From: Chrysomallon squamiferum
Lineage: Eukaryota > Mollusca > Gastropoda > Neomphalida > Peltospiridae
DNA: 64,000 nucleotides
Assembly (NCBI GenBank): GCA_012295275.1
Contig: CM022672.1
Location: 15,078,625-15,142,624 of the forward strand
Direction of reading: 5' to 3'
The position numbers were made by a program, and so were the translations under genes. How positions within the stretch are numbered: the stretch's first letter is position 1; each line of letters begins with the position of its first letter. Below the pieces are notes generated by a model. The model made no database searches. It saw only the letters and a list, made by a program, of their open reading frames with translations, and was not told where the DNA came from. Of this stretch, positions 23,638 to 34,689 are shown in pieces.

Positions 23638-25735
23638 AAAAAAGAAAAGGATAAAAATTTAGGATTATTAGTTTGAAAATTTCTTGACTGTGAAAATCAT
23701 TGTAGTTATGTATTTATTAACACCAACAGGTGCCCAAGCTAGTGCCACGGGAAAACATTTCACATCCGACTGTCGCCAATTAGTAAGAGACAGTTTGTCC
23801 AGGTAACAGAATGCTGAAATGACTGTCTGGCCTTGACTGGCTTATATTTAAATGCATGTTCTAGAATTGTCTATCCTAAGAAAAAATCTGTTTAGTAATC
23901 AAATAATCTACTTTCTGCATGATATCATTTAAAGATGACCATGAACCAAAATTTAACCAAGAGGGATATATATGCACCAAGATTATTTTCATTTATTTTG
24001 TCTTTCATTGCTATAAGTTGTGTTAGACCTTAAGTAATACAAACAAAAGCACAAAGGTTTAGTGAATGAAACAAGATCACACAATAATAACAACAATTAA
24101 ATGTGTGTTTTTTTAATATATATATATATATATAATGAAAACTGGAATAGATTTTTATTGGAAGTAAAAATTAAAAATGATTTACAAACTAAAATGTTTA
24201 GTTATTAAGCAGTCCTGTTGTGTGTCTGTAATAAATATTTATCTGTTTGTAATCAGAATATTAGTTTCTGCTTTTTATTCTTGTTGACAAAAATAATTTT
24301 TTAAAAACCATTGTTTTAATTTACATTAAAATTTGTTATATGAAGTTTTGTTTTATCTGAATAAGTTTCTTAAACTTGAGATACAAATAAATATCTTTCC
24401 CTGCTTTACACTGCTTACAGCATGAATCTGAATGATTTGTGTAATAATTATTTTAGAAAATGTTAGGTAAATAACATTGTTTTTATGAGAGTTCATTTTC
24501 CTGTGCTGATGTCATTGCAATCCATTACTTGTTGGGAATAAAATCCCACATACTGTAATTTGTCCCAAAAAGTAAAAAATAGACTTTAAAAATAAAAATT
24601 TAAAAGTTTTGTTTAGCTTGAAAATTATAAACTTGTCATTTGTTTTAGTTAAATTTACCATTTTCAGTTCATGTATGTTTTTATTTCTACATTATGCATT
24701 ATATCTGCTTTGTATTAACTTGCTTCATTATAATTAATAAAACACTATAGTGTTTTTGTCTTGATATGATCAGGTACTGTTTCATTTATAATTTTGTTAC
24801 ATATAAATATTAGCACAGGTTGTATTTGTCAGCTGTTTGCATTATCTTAGGAACAGTCCATCTAAAAAGTTGAAATATAATTTATAAAATTGCAATAATA
24901 GTTTATTTGTTTAAATAATGATAAAATTCAGACATGAAAGAGAAGAAAAAAAAATGTTTATAAAAAGTAAATGAAATTCTATTAAATATTGATTATAAAA
25001 TTGCTATATATTTTTATATACATTTATTGATGTTGTCCAGAAATGAAAGAAAAACAATAAACAAAAAACAACTTATCCCTATAAAGATAAATGAAATATT
25101 TGTTATTACGTTGTTTTTTTGATTTGTGATCTGCAGTTATGAAATTGTCAAAATAATGCTCTATCTGTTTCAAATGTGGTTTAGAAACCAAAAAATATTG
25201 TTGCAGGAAACTTATTTGGCGATATTGCATGCCATAAAGAATCAAATACAGAGCACAGTGCTTGTGTGCATGATAGTAATTCATTTAAATAAATGACAAC
25301 ATCAGCTTCTTCTAAAAGAATCAAAATCAACAGATGTTACATAAAAGAATTTTACAACTTTTGTAAAAATAATAATAAAATTCCTGCTATATCAGTGTAA
25401 CACAAGAGAATATACAAAATTTGTTATTGGGATTTTGATATTTAAAATTTTATTCAGTTCTTAAACGAAGTGATGCCTTTTCTTTTTTATTTTCTTCTCC
25501 AGTGTTAGACCAAATAAATATATAAATAAAATAAAAATTTAAACAATAAATGTTTAATAAATTTTTCATACCAAAAATGATTTAGTTGATACAAAAATAT
25601 TACATATTATTTCACCCTTGTTTGCATTTTAAATATTAATAATCTTATTTATATTTTTAGGTTGGACTGAATCCAGCATCTCGCCCATATTGTCGAAGTA
25701 GTACCATCTTCCACAGTCCAGCAAAGCCACACTGA
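9910..25735 (+). CDS. PRC1: PRC1, protein regulator of cytokinesis 1 (MAP65/Ase1 family), 608 aa
   Basis: Bundles antiparallel microtubules at the spindle midzone and recruits KIF4 and centralspindlin partners during anaphase and cytokinesis. Twelve coding exons, all in phase: 9910-9923, 10761-11019, 16709-16942, 17345-17515, 18446-18743, 18945-19081, 19536-19634, 20172-20318, 20868-20984, 21820-21915, 22190-22369 and 25661-25735. Total 608 residues against about 620 in vertebrates. The coiled-coil dimerisation and rod region comes first (LYEIWTDIGI, NPDTSFEREIVCEDDD), then the spectrin-like microtubule-binding domain (about 326-453) with the conserved DPNRYKNRR stretch. The C-tail has three adjacent CDK consensus sites, T473-PAK, T482-PTK and T486-PSK, a basic nuclear-localisation-like stretch SLRRRSKRLARQ (exon 11) and the conserved SYQDFA motif. 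Exon 1 codes only 14 bases, with the start ATG in ATGGCGAG just before GTAAGT. The gene is convergent with the PNRC2-like gene. Confidence 0.96.
11020..12841. other. PRC1 intron 2, left part: AT-rich, no clear element
   Basis: Intron sequence before the retroelement cluster. It has a possible dispersed repeat near 11345-11420 (GAATTGAACTGAACTTTATTC and following), but no coding similarity. A minus-strand open frame at 12435-12692 resembles no family I recognise, and no copy of the 14557-14730 LTR was found here. Confidence 0.5.
12845..13215 (-). pseudogene. Integrase C-terminal remnant of the gypsy element
   Basis: The minus strand encodes FNIGDSVQVKNYRGSDKWL, LGPVTYRVKVGD and CKRHVDQL, the chromatin/DNA-binding tail of gypsy integrases. 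Downstream an acidic stretch and a stop follow. The catalytic core that should precede it is absent. Confidence 0.8.
13310..13500 (-). pseudogene. Aspartic protease remnant of the gypsy element
   Basis: The minus strand reads KMEVDTGASVSIISNKSY, the D-T-G-A active site of retroelement proteases with its usual context, then a stretch like the LKTYT..VPVLG segment that follows in this family. The open frame is shifted relative to the upstream frame and ends after about 60 residues where the deletion to the integrase tail begins. Confidence 0.7.
13814..14503 (-). CDS. Gag-like protein of the gypsy element, 229 aa, single open frame
   Basis: Open frame starting MATCSKVEEFD. The capsid-like region includes FKFYQQKQEPGETVSGFLAE and LRDIFVCGLSEKSIQKKLL, both typical of the retrotransposon gag family of Ty3/gypsy elements. 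A zinc-knuckle-like CFRCGKTNHHHDAWF follows near residue 194, but the last cysteine of CX2CX4HX4C is replaced (F at that point), so the knuckle is damaged. The rest of the element is broken, so this is a relic rather than a host gene, although it remains open. Confidence 0.8.
   Translation of the reverse strand: MATCSKVEEFDIKSSHWDEYIEHLEQYLLANDVDDAEKKRSILLSVSGVKTYRLIQNLTWPENPASKTYKQLKTLIGNYLKPKPLVTAERFKFYQQKQEPGETVSGFLAELRKLTEHCEFDAFLTEALRDIFVCGLSEKSIQKKLLSEHDLSLRKALQIAVSMEMAARETGMLKIGIKSETEKFHKVSVIECFRCGKTNHHHDAWFYKKAKSVMKQDIRVENVKIKRKK
14557..14730 (-). repeat. 5' LTR of the gypsy element, about 174 bp
   Basis: Bounded by TGTTATG and CATAACA, giving the TG...CA ends and short inverted termini expected of an LTR. 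It lies immediately upstream of the leader and gag. Only one copy is visible, so the assignment rests on its ends and position. Confidence 0.6.
14990..16640 (-). mobile_element. Non-LTR retrotransposon (LINE) remnant
   Basis: Antisense in PRC1 intron 2, next to the gypsy relic. On the minus strand, an endonuclease-like start lies at 15950-15711 (FNQYDILCLVDAKLEDIDNVEIPGYTV, read in pieces) as in APE-type LINE endonucleases. Then comes a Lys-rich linker and, at about 15420-15200, a segment ending VKYLKNNKASGPDNII, the start of LINE reverse transcriptases. KNNKASGLDNII recurs near 15060-15020, so that part is duplicated. At 16398-16216 a frame with HQIPRLKVREILRR could be the tail of ORF1. Several stops break every frame. 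The outer limits are approximate. Confidence 0.7.
16943..22189. other. PRC1 introns 3-10: AT-rich, no other gene
   Basis: Introns between the coding exons listed for PRC1. They contain simple repeats and one short dispersed motif: a block near 20400-20465 and a related one near 21216-21280 share GATATGTCT and GTGAAAGTTC and similar flanks. The second one is exon-like but is treated as repeat. No RNA gene or coding similarity was seen. Confidence 0.45.
22370..25660. other. PRC1 last intron: simple repeats, possible alternative exon
   Basis: About 3.3 kb of AT-rich sequence. It holds a T run (22417-22443), a TG-to-CA alternating tract (about 22985-23095) with a short palindromic centre GTGTGCACAC, an A run of about 29 (23607-23635) and (TA)n near 24117. 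One candidate alternative last exon is listed separately. Confidence 0.45.
23730..23783 (+). CDS. Possible alternative last exon of PRC1
   Basis: After CACCAACAG, an in-phase segment from 23730 encodes VPKLVPRENISHPTVAN then TAG (23781-23783). Entered from exon 11 (phase 0) it would give a 601-residue protein with a different tail. If it were spliced onward at GTAAGA into 25661, the joined codon would be TAG, so it can only be terminal. There is no transcript evidence. Confidence 0.35.
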   Translation: MPKLVPRENISHPTVAN

Positions 25736-26630
25736 ACCTGACAAATGATTCCACACTATCTGATTTTGAAAAACAGTTCATCAGGCATTAGTTGACGTTG
25801 AGGAATAATTTATCGAACACACTAGCTGATTTTGATGAACAGTTCATAAGACATTAATTGATTTTAATAATTGATCATACATACTAGCCAATTTTGAGGA
25901 ACTGTTCATCAAAGAAACATGTATTTGTACAGCTTAAGAAACCATCTTGCTGTTGCTGTAACCTAAACCCGTAATTGACAGATTGAATTATATTCTGATA
26001 TACTAATGTATCAAGACCATCAGATATTACAAAAATCATTTTTAATTTGGGCCACCAAATTGGCAGTCACTGAATAGACTTTGATATTTATAAGATGAGA
26101 ATTCAGAGCAGTGGTAGATGGATTATTACTTTTCTTAAAACACTAAAACTAGAATGGGCTGCATTTTCCGCCTGTACTATTGCTTTTAATTACAAAAAAA
26201 AAAAATTAAATTAAATATGCTATGATGTGTCTAAAATTGTACTTGCTTTTATAAATTAAAAATTATAAATGGATGTGGAGGCAATGAATGCTTTATTGTA
26301 AATGCTAGCTGTGTAAAATGTAAACTGACTTTTTTCTTTCTTTTTTTTGTCAAAATGACAATGTGGACCTGTGATGGCAGACAGTGTTTTTTTTTTAATA
26401 AAACCCAGCAAAGACTGAAATACTTTCAGGTTTTTAAGCGCCATTCTGCCTGTTGAAGCTTTTAATAATCTTATTAATGTAGTCTTTCAGTGTAAATACA
26501 TTGTATCAGATTGTATTATGATTTATAATGTAGTGTATTTTATAATTATTTATATTACTGTTTTGTCTAGTATGTGCATGCGATTACAAATTTTCTATAT
26601 TCCTCTGAGAATAAATGTATCATTTTTATC
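25736..26630 (+). other. PRC1 3' UTR
   Basis: Follows the TGA at 25733-25735. Early UTR carries a loose repeat: AACAGTTCATCAGGCATTAGTTGA, AACAGTTCATAAGACATTAATTGA and AACTGTTCATCAAAG at roughly 60-bp spacing (25772-25917), each followed or preceded by GATTTTGA. It ends near the AATAAA at 26610. Confidence 0.6.
26610..26615 (+). terminator. Polyadenylation signal of PRC1
   Basis: AATAAA, about 875 bp after the stop codon, followed by T-rich sequence. It is the most plausible of several candidates. Confidence 0.5.
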
Positions 26631-27384
26631 AGTTCATACAAAAAACAAAAAATGTCTATCCCTTCAGTGAACAACAAAATCTGCAGATTTTACTCATTCT
26701 TTAATTCCTATTTACATTTCACCAATCTCTGAACACGAGATGCACATTCAGCAAGTTGCACATATTTATCATGATTATATCAAGAGCAAGTTTATTTGTG
26801 TTGATCAAAACAGATTAATGCTTTTTATTATTTTTTAAACCAGTTACTAAGTAATTTTTAGTAATAACAGAAAATGAGATTTAAAAGTATTAAATTGTAA
26901 AAGTTTCTTGTGCATAAATTAAGTTTATATTGAAGTTGTACAAATAACAAAATTCCTTTGCAATAACCGACAGTTGGGAAAGTGTACATATTCATTTATT
27001 TAAAAAAAAAAAATCTCTTCTTGCTTTAGTTCTGTATTTTATTAAAAATATGGATTATGAAAGTAAAATATTAAATTCTTATTTATTTGTTTTGTTCTTA
27101 ATGTGCTATAAATATATGAATATATTTGTTTTGAAGACTTAAAATTGGATATTAAACAAGTTATTATTTGCAGTGGTTCTTTTACCAAAACTTTTCATAT
27201 ATACCAGACATACAGAGCCTTTGTCAAATCAGTTTAGAAAGGCAGAAGTAACACATTCCTAGAAAACATTATTACCCATTTATGCAATTTTGAATTTTTT
27301 TAGTTAAAAACTGTTACTAGTTAAAATAATTATTTAAAATCAATAAATTAAAAAGACAAAAAGACATTGTTAAATAAATACAAA
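26631..27384. other. Convergent intergenic spacer, PRC1 to PNRC2
   Basis: AT-rich sequence of about 750 bp between the two predicted transcript ends. Nothing recognisable besides A and T runs. Confidence 0.5.
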
Positions 27385-27390
27385 TTTATT
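27385..27390 (-). terminator. Candidate polyadenylation signal of the PNRC2-like gene
   Basis: TTTATT on the plus strand, that is AATAAA on the minus strand, the last strong signal before the convergent PRC1 end. It implies a 3' UTR of about 4 kb; nearer signals exist and may be used as well. Confidence 0.35.
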
Positions 27391-30300
27391 GTAAAAAGAT
27401 GACAAAACATCCTGTTTCCCAAAATGAGAACAATTATAAAAATACATAATTGTATAAAAACATTGAATTAACAGCAGTTTTATAAAACATGGGTTGCTGA
27501 ATACAGCTTGCTTCAGCACTGGCAGTTAAATACACTCAGCTATGCACCTCTGATTATTTTCTCTGTATAGTTTGAATCTGAAAATATCAAGAAAAAATTT
27601 CAACTGTAATTTAAATTATTTAATTTATTATATATATGACAATAAAAGAGGAAATAGAAAAAGAATGAATTCTCAGAAGACTAGCACTTGCTATTGTTAC
27701 TTGTTTTTTGTATAAACCAGCTTTTACTTTTTAATACATCATAATGCAATTATTTACTGAAGATATCACTAAATTTGTCACATACACACAAACAAAAAGA
27801 AGTAGAAATTACTTTACCTTTGAATTAATCACATACTTTACCACCATTTCCTGTGCCAGACATTTGCTGAAAAAAAAATAACTAAACATACCAGTTTTTT
27901 AATATTAATCTGTGATATTTTATAATTAATTAAAAAAATTCACAAAATTCATTTAATTTTATATGTTTGTGGAGCTGGTTTTAGTCATTTTGTACATTTA
28001 TTTAGATCCATCTTAATTTCCCTTTTAAAACAAAAGTTTTGGAATGTTTAAAAAAGAAAGTTATCATACACAGTAGATTAGCTACTATGTCATAAAATTT
28101 ATTAGAGATCAGTAAAGCAGTATATTAAAACAATACATAAATCCCTACTGGTTTTCATTTATCACAATGCCCTGATTATTGGGTAATCATCTTTTGTAAC
28201 TTTGAACATTTATATTTAAATGCTCAGTTCAACAGATTCACATTCCAGTATTCTTTCAGTAACAAGATCCACACTTGCAGCATTTATTCCACAGATTCAT
28301 ACTTCTATAATGCATTCAGCAATTATATTTATACTTTCAGCATTTACCAATCATAATTCATTCTTTCAAATTGCATTCAACAATCATATTCCCTCTTTCA
28401 AAATGAATTTGACAATCATACATTTAGTATTGCACTCAATTAAATAAAACTCATACAGACTTCCATATTCACTTCTGTATAATGTAATGTGCAAAATTCA
28501 TCTTCGAGAGATTTGTGGGTTCTAAAGAGAACCCGAAAAAAAAAAAAGTAAAAATAAATTAAAATAAAAAAAAAAAAAAAAAAAAATCTGAAAGAAAAGT
28601 GAATTAATGATGTACAGTTCTATGTTCTAACAAGCCCATGTGAGTAGCAATTACATTTGTGTAATAAATTCTAACCATTAGTGGAAAACTCTGTCCACAT
28701 GATGCTTCATGTATGTATATATATATATATATTTAAAAAAATAAAAATAAAAAAAATGAAAGAAAACAAAAAACAAAACAATCCCTGCAAAAACAAAACA
28801 GTAAACAAAAAATAAAAAAATAAAAAAAAACACAATATGAATAATGTCTTGATGGGTAAAAATATTCAGGAATAATCATTCTGGAACAATTTTACGTATG
28901 AAAGATGACATTCTAAATCAAGGTCTCACAATTTTTCTTTTTCAATCACAAAAATACTCTTGTATAAACTAACAAATACATATTTCTCTAAACCTGTTGT
29001 TCCATGATAAAAGTGTTATGAAAAGTATCATTCATGATTCCTTTCACATACCAAAGTATCAGGGCTGCACAAATATTGAACTGTAACATTACATTTTTAA
29101 TTTTTTGTGCCATAATCACCAAATAAAATTAATGTCCAACAAGTTAAAATATGATAAACAACTCTTAACAGAAATTCAAATAAATGTGCCTGCCTGTAAT
29201 ATGATAAAGTGAGTACATCATATGCAAATGCGGTAGCTCCACTTCAAATGACAGAATCAGAATTAATATTCACTATAATGAATGCTATTTTATTTTAAAA
29301 AAAAGAAAAAAAAAAAGGTTAATTTTTATCTATTAGTACAGTATTTGTAAGAAAAACAAAACAATATTAATTGGAAAACATCAATACTGGGTATAGTTTT
29401 TTCATCTTCATTCATTGCTGGGGAAAAATAAAATAAAAAAGAACCTAAATAAAATTATGAGTTTTCCCCATCATTTATTTCTTAAAAAGTTATGTATAGT
29501 TCTCCTTTTTTAATATATATATTACAAGCAGAATACAAATCTCATTATCTTAACTTTCAAATATAAACTTGTTACACAATTATTTTGTGCAGCTCTGATT
29601 AGACATTTTGGTAAACAAGTAGTAATCACAGTATAAACATCAAGACAAAGCACTTTCCAAACTATATATATCATAATGTAAATGTACATAATGCAAAAGT
29701 GGCGTATCTACTAATGAAGCATCAAAATCATAGATGGGAATGCATTGGCAGAAAATAGCAAATTGTCACAACAAATGAATAAATAAAATAATTACAATTT
29801 GAACTTTTAGAATTATTACTAGGTATGTATTCAAAACATCCAACAAGTTATTTTAATGTCTGTGAAATCAGTTTGAAAAACAAAGAAATGTCTATATAAA
29901 ACATAACAAAATAAATGTAAACAATGAAAAGATTATTCAAGGAAAAAGGATGAATGAATTTCAAGTACAAGATTATTAATTCAAATGGCCGAGTTTAGTA
30001 CTTTCATTCAATTTCAAGATGAATGTTATTAAAAGTGACATTACTTAGTGGATGCCATTACATGGCCCATGTGATAATGGATGGATGTAAATTTTAGAAC
30101 ATGATAAGGATAATTATAAAAATTAAATAGCTATGTGATTAACAAAATGCCTGTTTTGGATTAAGCTTTCTCATCTTTCTAATACAATATATTAATTCTA
30201 TATCATCAATTTCTGACAAACAATCCAGGAATTATCAAAGTTATGTTGGAACAAATGTTATTGCAATGACAATTTGCTATTTTAAGTAAAATGGAAATAA

Positions 30301-31422
30301 ATGAGCAATAAAATAATTACATCCACCCCACAAATACAACATTGGTACATAACTGTGTAAAATATCACAAATTATAAATTTACAATACCCAAAATGTTGT
30401 TCATTGCACATTTCTGTGAAGTGCTAATATGGCTTCTAATAAAACTGGTCCATAAAAAAATGAATTAAAAAATCCACATACACATTATCAAACATTTGAG
30501 AATTTATTTTATAATCAGTTACTTTATGCTCATTTATTCTTTAGGGGTTTCTTTCTGAAGTTAAGGTGCAAAATTTTGCAGAAGCAGATAAATATTAAAA
30601 ATGTTTTAATTACAATTAATTTATATTAAAAATAATAATTTAAAAAAAAAAATTATGAAATTTAAAGCATAAAACTGTGGAATCTTTAAATGAAAACATG
30701 TATCATCGTATAAATGTATGTAAAGTCATTAAGAAAAAGAAACCCCTCATACTCATTAAAACAATTTACATTAAAACTAGTAATGACATTTTTACACTCA
30801 TCATTGATTACAGGATAATTTTAATTAATCAGAAAACATTTCTTAGATATGTATGCCAAGCATTTCTCATTGTTCTGACAGAGCTTTCAACTAAAACAAC
30901 ACTATGTAAATAAAATACATTAACTTAATAAATATTTAATAATACCCCAATATTGCACTATGCCTAAAATATGGCATAAAATATCACATGAGCTTGTTAT
31001 TTGCATATACATATATTACTATATACAATCTACAAAAATATCAAGAACTGTACATCATTTAATTATTATTACAATTTTAAGTAAATAAAAAAATAAATAA
31101 ATACATTTGAAAAAAAAAGTCAGCAGGTGCTATTGTCTGAATATTGTAATAAAAAAAAATTTAGGAAGAAAAATTTTCTTAAGCTGCTGACAGATCAAAT
31201 AATTCAAGAAGAAAGGCAAGGATATCCTGAAGACATACAATGAACATGTATATTGATATGCCACACAATGAATATGAAAGATAAAAATCTGATGGTTTAT
31301 ATAAATGATATTCATGATGAAGTGTGACGTTGTCAATACTGAAATGACAGTTAGAAAAATAAACTGGAATGACTTGATTCTGAGACCTCTGTTAAATCAA
31401 GAAATGCACTGAATATCGAGTT
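27391..31422 (-). other. Long apparent 3' UTR of the PNRC2-like gene
   Basis: No coding similarity in about 4 kb after the PNRC2-like stop codon. It contains A-rich homopolymers (28540-28585, 28733-28830), a degenerate minisatellite (28220-28440) and AT-rich sequence with many ATTTA-type words. Assignment to the UTR is inferred from the absence of another gene; part could be intergenic. Confidence 0.4.
28220..28440. repeat. Degenerate minisatellite, about 31-33 bp unit
   Basis: CAATCAT recurs at 28348, 28381 and 28413, and related CAGCAATT and CAGATTCA units precede it at similar spacing. Units carry an ATTC-rich left part and a CTTTCA/GCATT right part. About seven diverged units are visible by eye. 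Confidence 0.6.
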
Positions 31423-31872
31423 CTATGCTTGCACCTGGACCTTGAGTAACATCTTCAAATGACAAGTCATATCATCACACTTTGCTGGTTCATGATTGGT
31501 ACTGCCAGGCATCCAGTGTGATGGAGGTTTAGGAAGTACTTTAGGTGAAGGTGGATCACTGAATTTGGCACCAGCATAGGCAACAACAGACTTCTCTTCA
31601 AGGCTGGGTTCAATCGTTATTGATGGGCAGCGAGCTCTTTTCTTAGCCCTTTCTCCTTCCATCATAACTTGATGCTGACGATTGCGATTTGACACCAATG
31701 TTTTATTTGGATGCTGCGATTTTGTCGATGCATTTCTCATGTCATTCTCTTTGGACCCAGAATATCTTTTCTGCTTCAAATGATTAAAAGGTCCTTTTAA
31801 CTGATGCCCCATTTTGACATTTGACCTCTTTTTGTCCTTGATATTTGGCATAGCCAGTGTAGACAAAACCAT
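31423..31872 (-). CDS. PNRC2: PNRC2-like proline-rich nuclear receptor coactivator, 149 aa
   Basis: Vertebrate PNRC2 links the decapping activator DCP1A to UPF1 in nonsense-mediated decay and binds nuclear receptors. This single-exon frame has a basic, low-complexity N-terminal half with KKRAR (77-81), then the family core: YAGAKFS (99-105), [15 protein letters not shown] (106-120), the proline-rich segment that binds the DCP1 EVH1 domain (SEPPSPS in vertebrates), and near the C-terminus LKMLLKVQV, carrying the LXXLL nuclear-receptor box (139-143). Vertebrate PNRC2 has about 139 residues and an intronless CDS, matching this one. Start choice: ATG at 31872 begins [11 protein letters not shown]; an upstream in-frame ATG at 31929 would add 19 hydrophobic residues of no family character, and an ATG at 31851 is also possible. 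The gene is minus-strand and convergent with PRC1. Confidence 0.85.
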   Translation of the reverse strand: MVLSTLAMPNIKDKKRSNVKMGHQLKGPFNHLKQKRYSGSKENDMRNASTKSQHPNKTLVSNRNRQHQVMMEGERAKKRARCPSITIEPSLEEKSVVAYAGAKFSDPPSPKVLPKPPSHWMPGSTNHEPAKCDDMTCHLKMLLKVQVQA

Positions 31873-33097
31873 TTGAAATTCTAACAAGCACCACACCAAA
31901 TATTTGACTAAATATTTGAAAACACACAATTACTCGATGTTCGTTCTTGTAATCCACAAAAAATACCGTTTTCTGGTTGTTGTTTTGTTTTTTCAAAGCT
32001 TTTTCACAAATTATTCGAATAAGCTTTGTTTACATTTACAAATGAAAGATGGCGTCTTCGTCTTGTTCTTCTTTCCGATATTATCGTCGGTAATTGAACA
32101 AAATTCTCAAAAACGTCAACTTTTTCTTCAACGAATTAAGTCTTTAAATAATTCCTAGCGTCTTTACAAGAAAAATAATTCGAATCAAAGATTTTTAAAT
32201 TAAAAAAGTCATAAAAATACCTGGGCTTTACCCTCTCTACTCTTCAAAACTAATCTCCTTCCGTCTACGTTTCTACTCCTGCTGATGTCAGCCAGTCATA
32301 TCTACCAATGGGCACCTGCTAGAGGCGCCACGTGATGAACCCAGCCAATGATTACTGTGCTAAGTTTAGAATTGTCGTCAAGCTCTACAAATAGCTAGTT
32401 TCGACATGAGATAAACGAAGAGGGTAATAAAAGTTTGTTCGATCCCAATGTCTTTGTGAAACTGATTTTAAAACAATATTACAGATAGGCTGTTAGTTTT
32501 ACTGATGTTGTTATTATTTCATAAAGTGATTAAAGTCCAAGCATTTCCATTCGTTAAGAAACAACACTACGTTAAATTGCACTTGACTAAAATATTAGTT
32601 GTTTTATCGTTGTGTTTATTGCAGTTTTTGAATTCATGATGATGTACCTGATAAATGAATACAGAATATATTTAAAACCATTCTGCCATGATTAATTATA
32701 TAAAATATATTCAAATTTAAACTATGTTCAGACTATATAGCAAATAGCGAACAAACAGCATTTTCTTTGCAGGGATAATTGACCTTTTAGACGACAAACA
32801 TCAACCGATAACAAACTAATAAATAAGACTACATTTAATACTGGTGTTGTTTCAACTTTAACAACGAAAATAAATTATCTTACATAAATTTTCATAACCC
32901 TTCACCCTCGAAGCGCTTGCAGAAGCAGAAAGAAAATTTTTAATGCTTTTGTGTGTTTTTTCTTTATTTCTTTCATTTTGATCATAATCTGACGTCAGTG
33001 CTGCTTTTGCACATATATTCAGTTTTGAAATAAAATATGAGCGACTTTTTATTATTAATATTTATTTATTTATTTATTTTTTTAAGGTAAAAGAAAT

Positions 33098-33199
33098 GAT
33101 TTTCGTTTCCTTTTAGTAACCATGATTAAAAGTTTAATTTTATTTAAAGTGATTTTCGTTTACTTTTAGTACCAAGATCAAAAGTTTAATTTTATTTGT
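33098..33199. repeat. Two-copy tandem duplication, 53-bp period
   Basis: GATTTTCGTTTNCTTTTAGT starts at 33098 and again at 33151. Both copies continue with AAAAGTTTAATTTTATTT and differ at a few positions. A recent local duplication. Confidence 0.85.
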
Positions 33200-33755
33200 G
33201 TGCAGATATTTTGTACAAAAAGGAGGAATTCAGTTGTCCTTTACCATGATAATGGGTGGATAGTTCTGTGCCGCTTAAGAAATTAACAAATATAAAAATG
33301 AGGCAGAGAAATATTTAAAACTATTTTCCTCTTAAATTAAATATTTTTGATAATTTAAAGATAATTGAAAGTAAAACGCCGACATGATGTGGATAGATGT
33401 CGGAGTCCTTTAATGGTAAAAGGTATTCCTTTGCAAATATAGAGGACTTGTAAATTCAGAGATGATAAATAAAAGCTAGGGTGCACTGCAAATTTATCCC
33501 ATGCAGGCATATATGCATGTACGCACTTAGGTTTGTGATAATAATTTTAAGTAGTATATTTAAATAATTTTTGGCAGCTAATTTCTTTAATGCTATTTTA
33601 TGTTTTGTACCTAAGGTGAACTAGCCTATTATTCCAGTATTAGCTAACGTTCTGGCCAGTGTGAGATTCCATATCGTCACTCGCAGGATGCCTCTTCGTG
33701 GCTGCATTTAAAATATAGTTTAATAAATAATGGTGAAAAATAATTTTACAAATTC

Positions 33756-33756
<1 letters not shown>

Positions 33757-33800
<44 letters not shown>
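33757..33800. repeat. (AAT)n microsatellite
   Basis: About 14 uninterrupted AAT units in the intergenic region. Confidence 0.95.
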
Positions 33801-33802
<2 letters not shown>

Positions 33803-34266
33803 CTTATTATATTGGAACAAGTATTAATTTATTTGTGACAAATTTTGAAGTTTGTTCTGCAGAAACGTTGCTCATTGAAAATAAAACCTTAATTTCATGC
33901 GATAATTAACAATCTAATTAAGCAGACAGTTAATAAGGAACGATGATAATTCACACATGGAATAATCTTTTAGAAATGGAAGCCATTTTTATTATTTCGT
34001 TTTGTTTCACTATATTCTTCGGTTTATGAAAACAGATATTTACAGAACATTGTGCATTTGTGTGAATTTCAAATAACTGATTGATTAAATTTAACGAATG
34101 AACTTAAAAAATATGTGCCAAGTTTTACACTTCTGCATTTCTTTCTTTTTTTAAATTTTCTCTACCAACAGTATTTAGATGGTCGTGCCTTGGTGTTTTT
34201 GTTTTCGAGTTTTACTCCTTTTATAGACGGTCAGATTCTTAATTAGATTTCGTTTACCAAAACCAG

Positions 34267-34296
34267 ATGGATAGATAGATAGATAGATAGATAGAT
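34267..34296. repeat. (GATA)n microsatellite
   Basis: About 7 GATA units upstream of the promoter of the next gene. Confidence 0.95.
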
Positions 34297-34689
34297 ACAC
34301 ACATTTATTTTAATGAAAAACGATGGGGATAAAATAAAGAATTTCTTTAGGTTTCAGTTGGCACTTGCTTCAGTCTTAGCCCGATATTAATAATACTAAT
34401 ACTAATACTAAGAATAATACCTATTTTATGAATTAAATTTTAAAAAGCCTGTCCAATAATATTTATTTTTTTCATTTTCGACAATTAACTTTAAAATCAA
34501 ATTGCAATTGATTTTGTTATCTAAGGCTGTAAATTTCAATTTCACATTCTAAAGAAGAAAAGACTGTTTCAAAGTCAACAAAATTAATTTCAAGACTTTA
34601 TTTTCTTTTTCCTTTTCGTTATTGTTAGAAATGTTTAATGTATATTTCAGAGACCGACAATCCGGGGTGATATTCATATACTGTGTTTA

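Larger units (their letters stand above)
31930..34689. other. Intergenic region with PNRC2 upstream sequence; no gene seen
   Basis: The left end (to about 32400) should contain the PNRC2 5' UTR and promoter; AAGATGGCG at 32047-32055 is a YY1-type site, and GC is higher here. The rest is AT-rich with simple repeats, a 53-bp duplication (33098-33199), (AAT)n at about 33757-33800 and (GATA)n at 34267-34296. Confidence 0.5.

Noticed and set aside
32049-32089. Plus-strand ATGGCGTCTTCG start with a GTAATT donor after 13 codons
   Set aside because: Its phase does not fit the exon at 36497 (it would reach a stop), and the sequence is better explained by a YY1-type site in the PNRC2 promoter.
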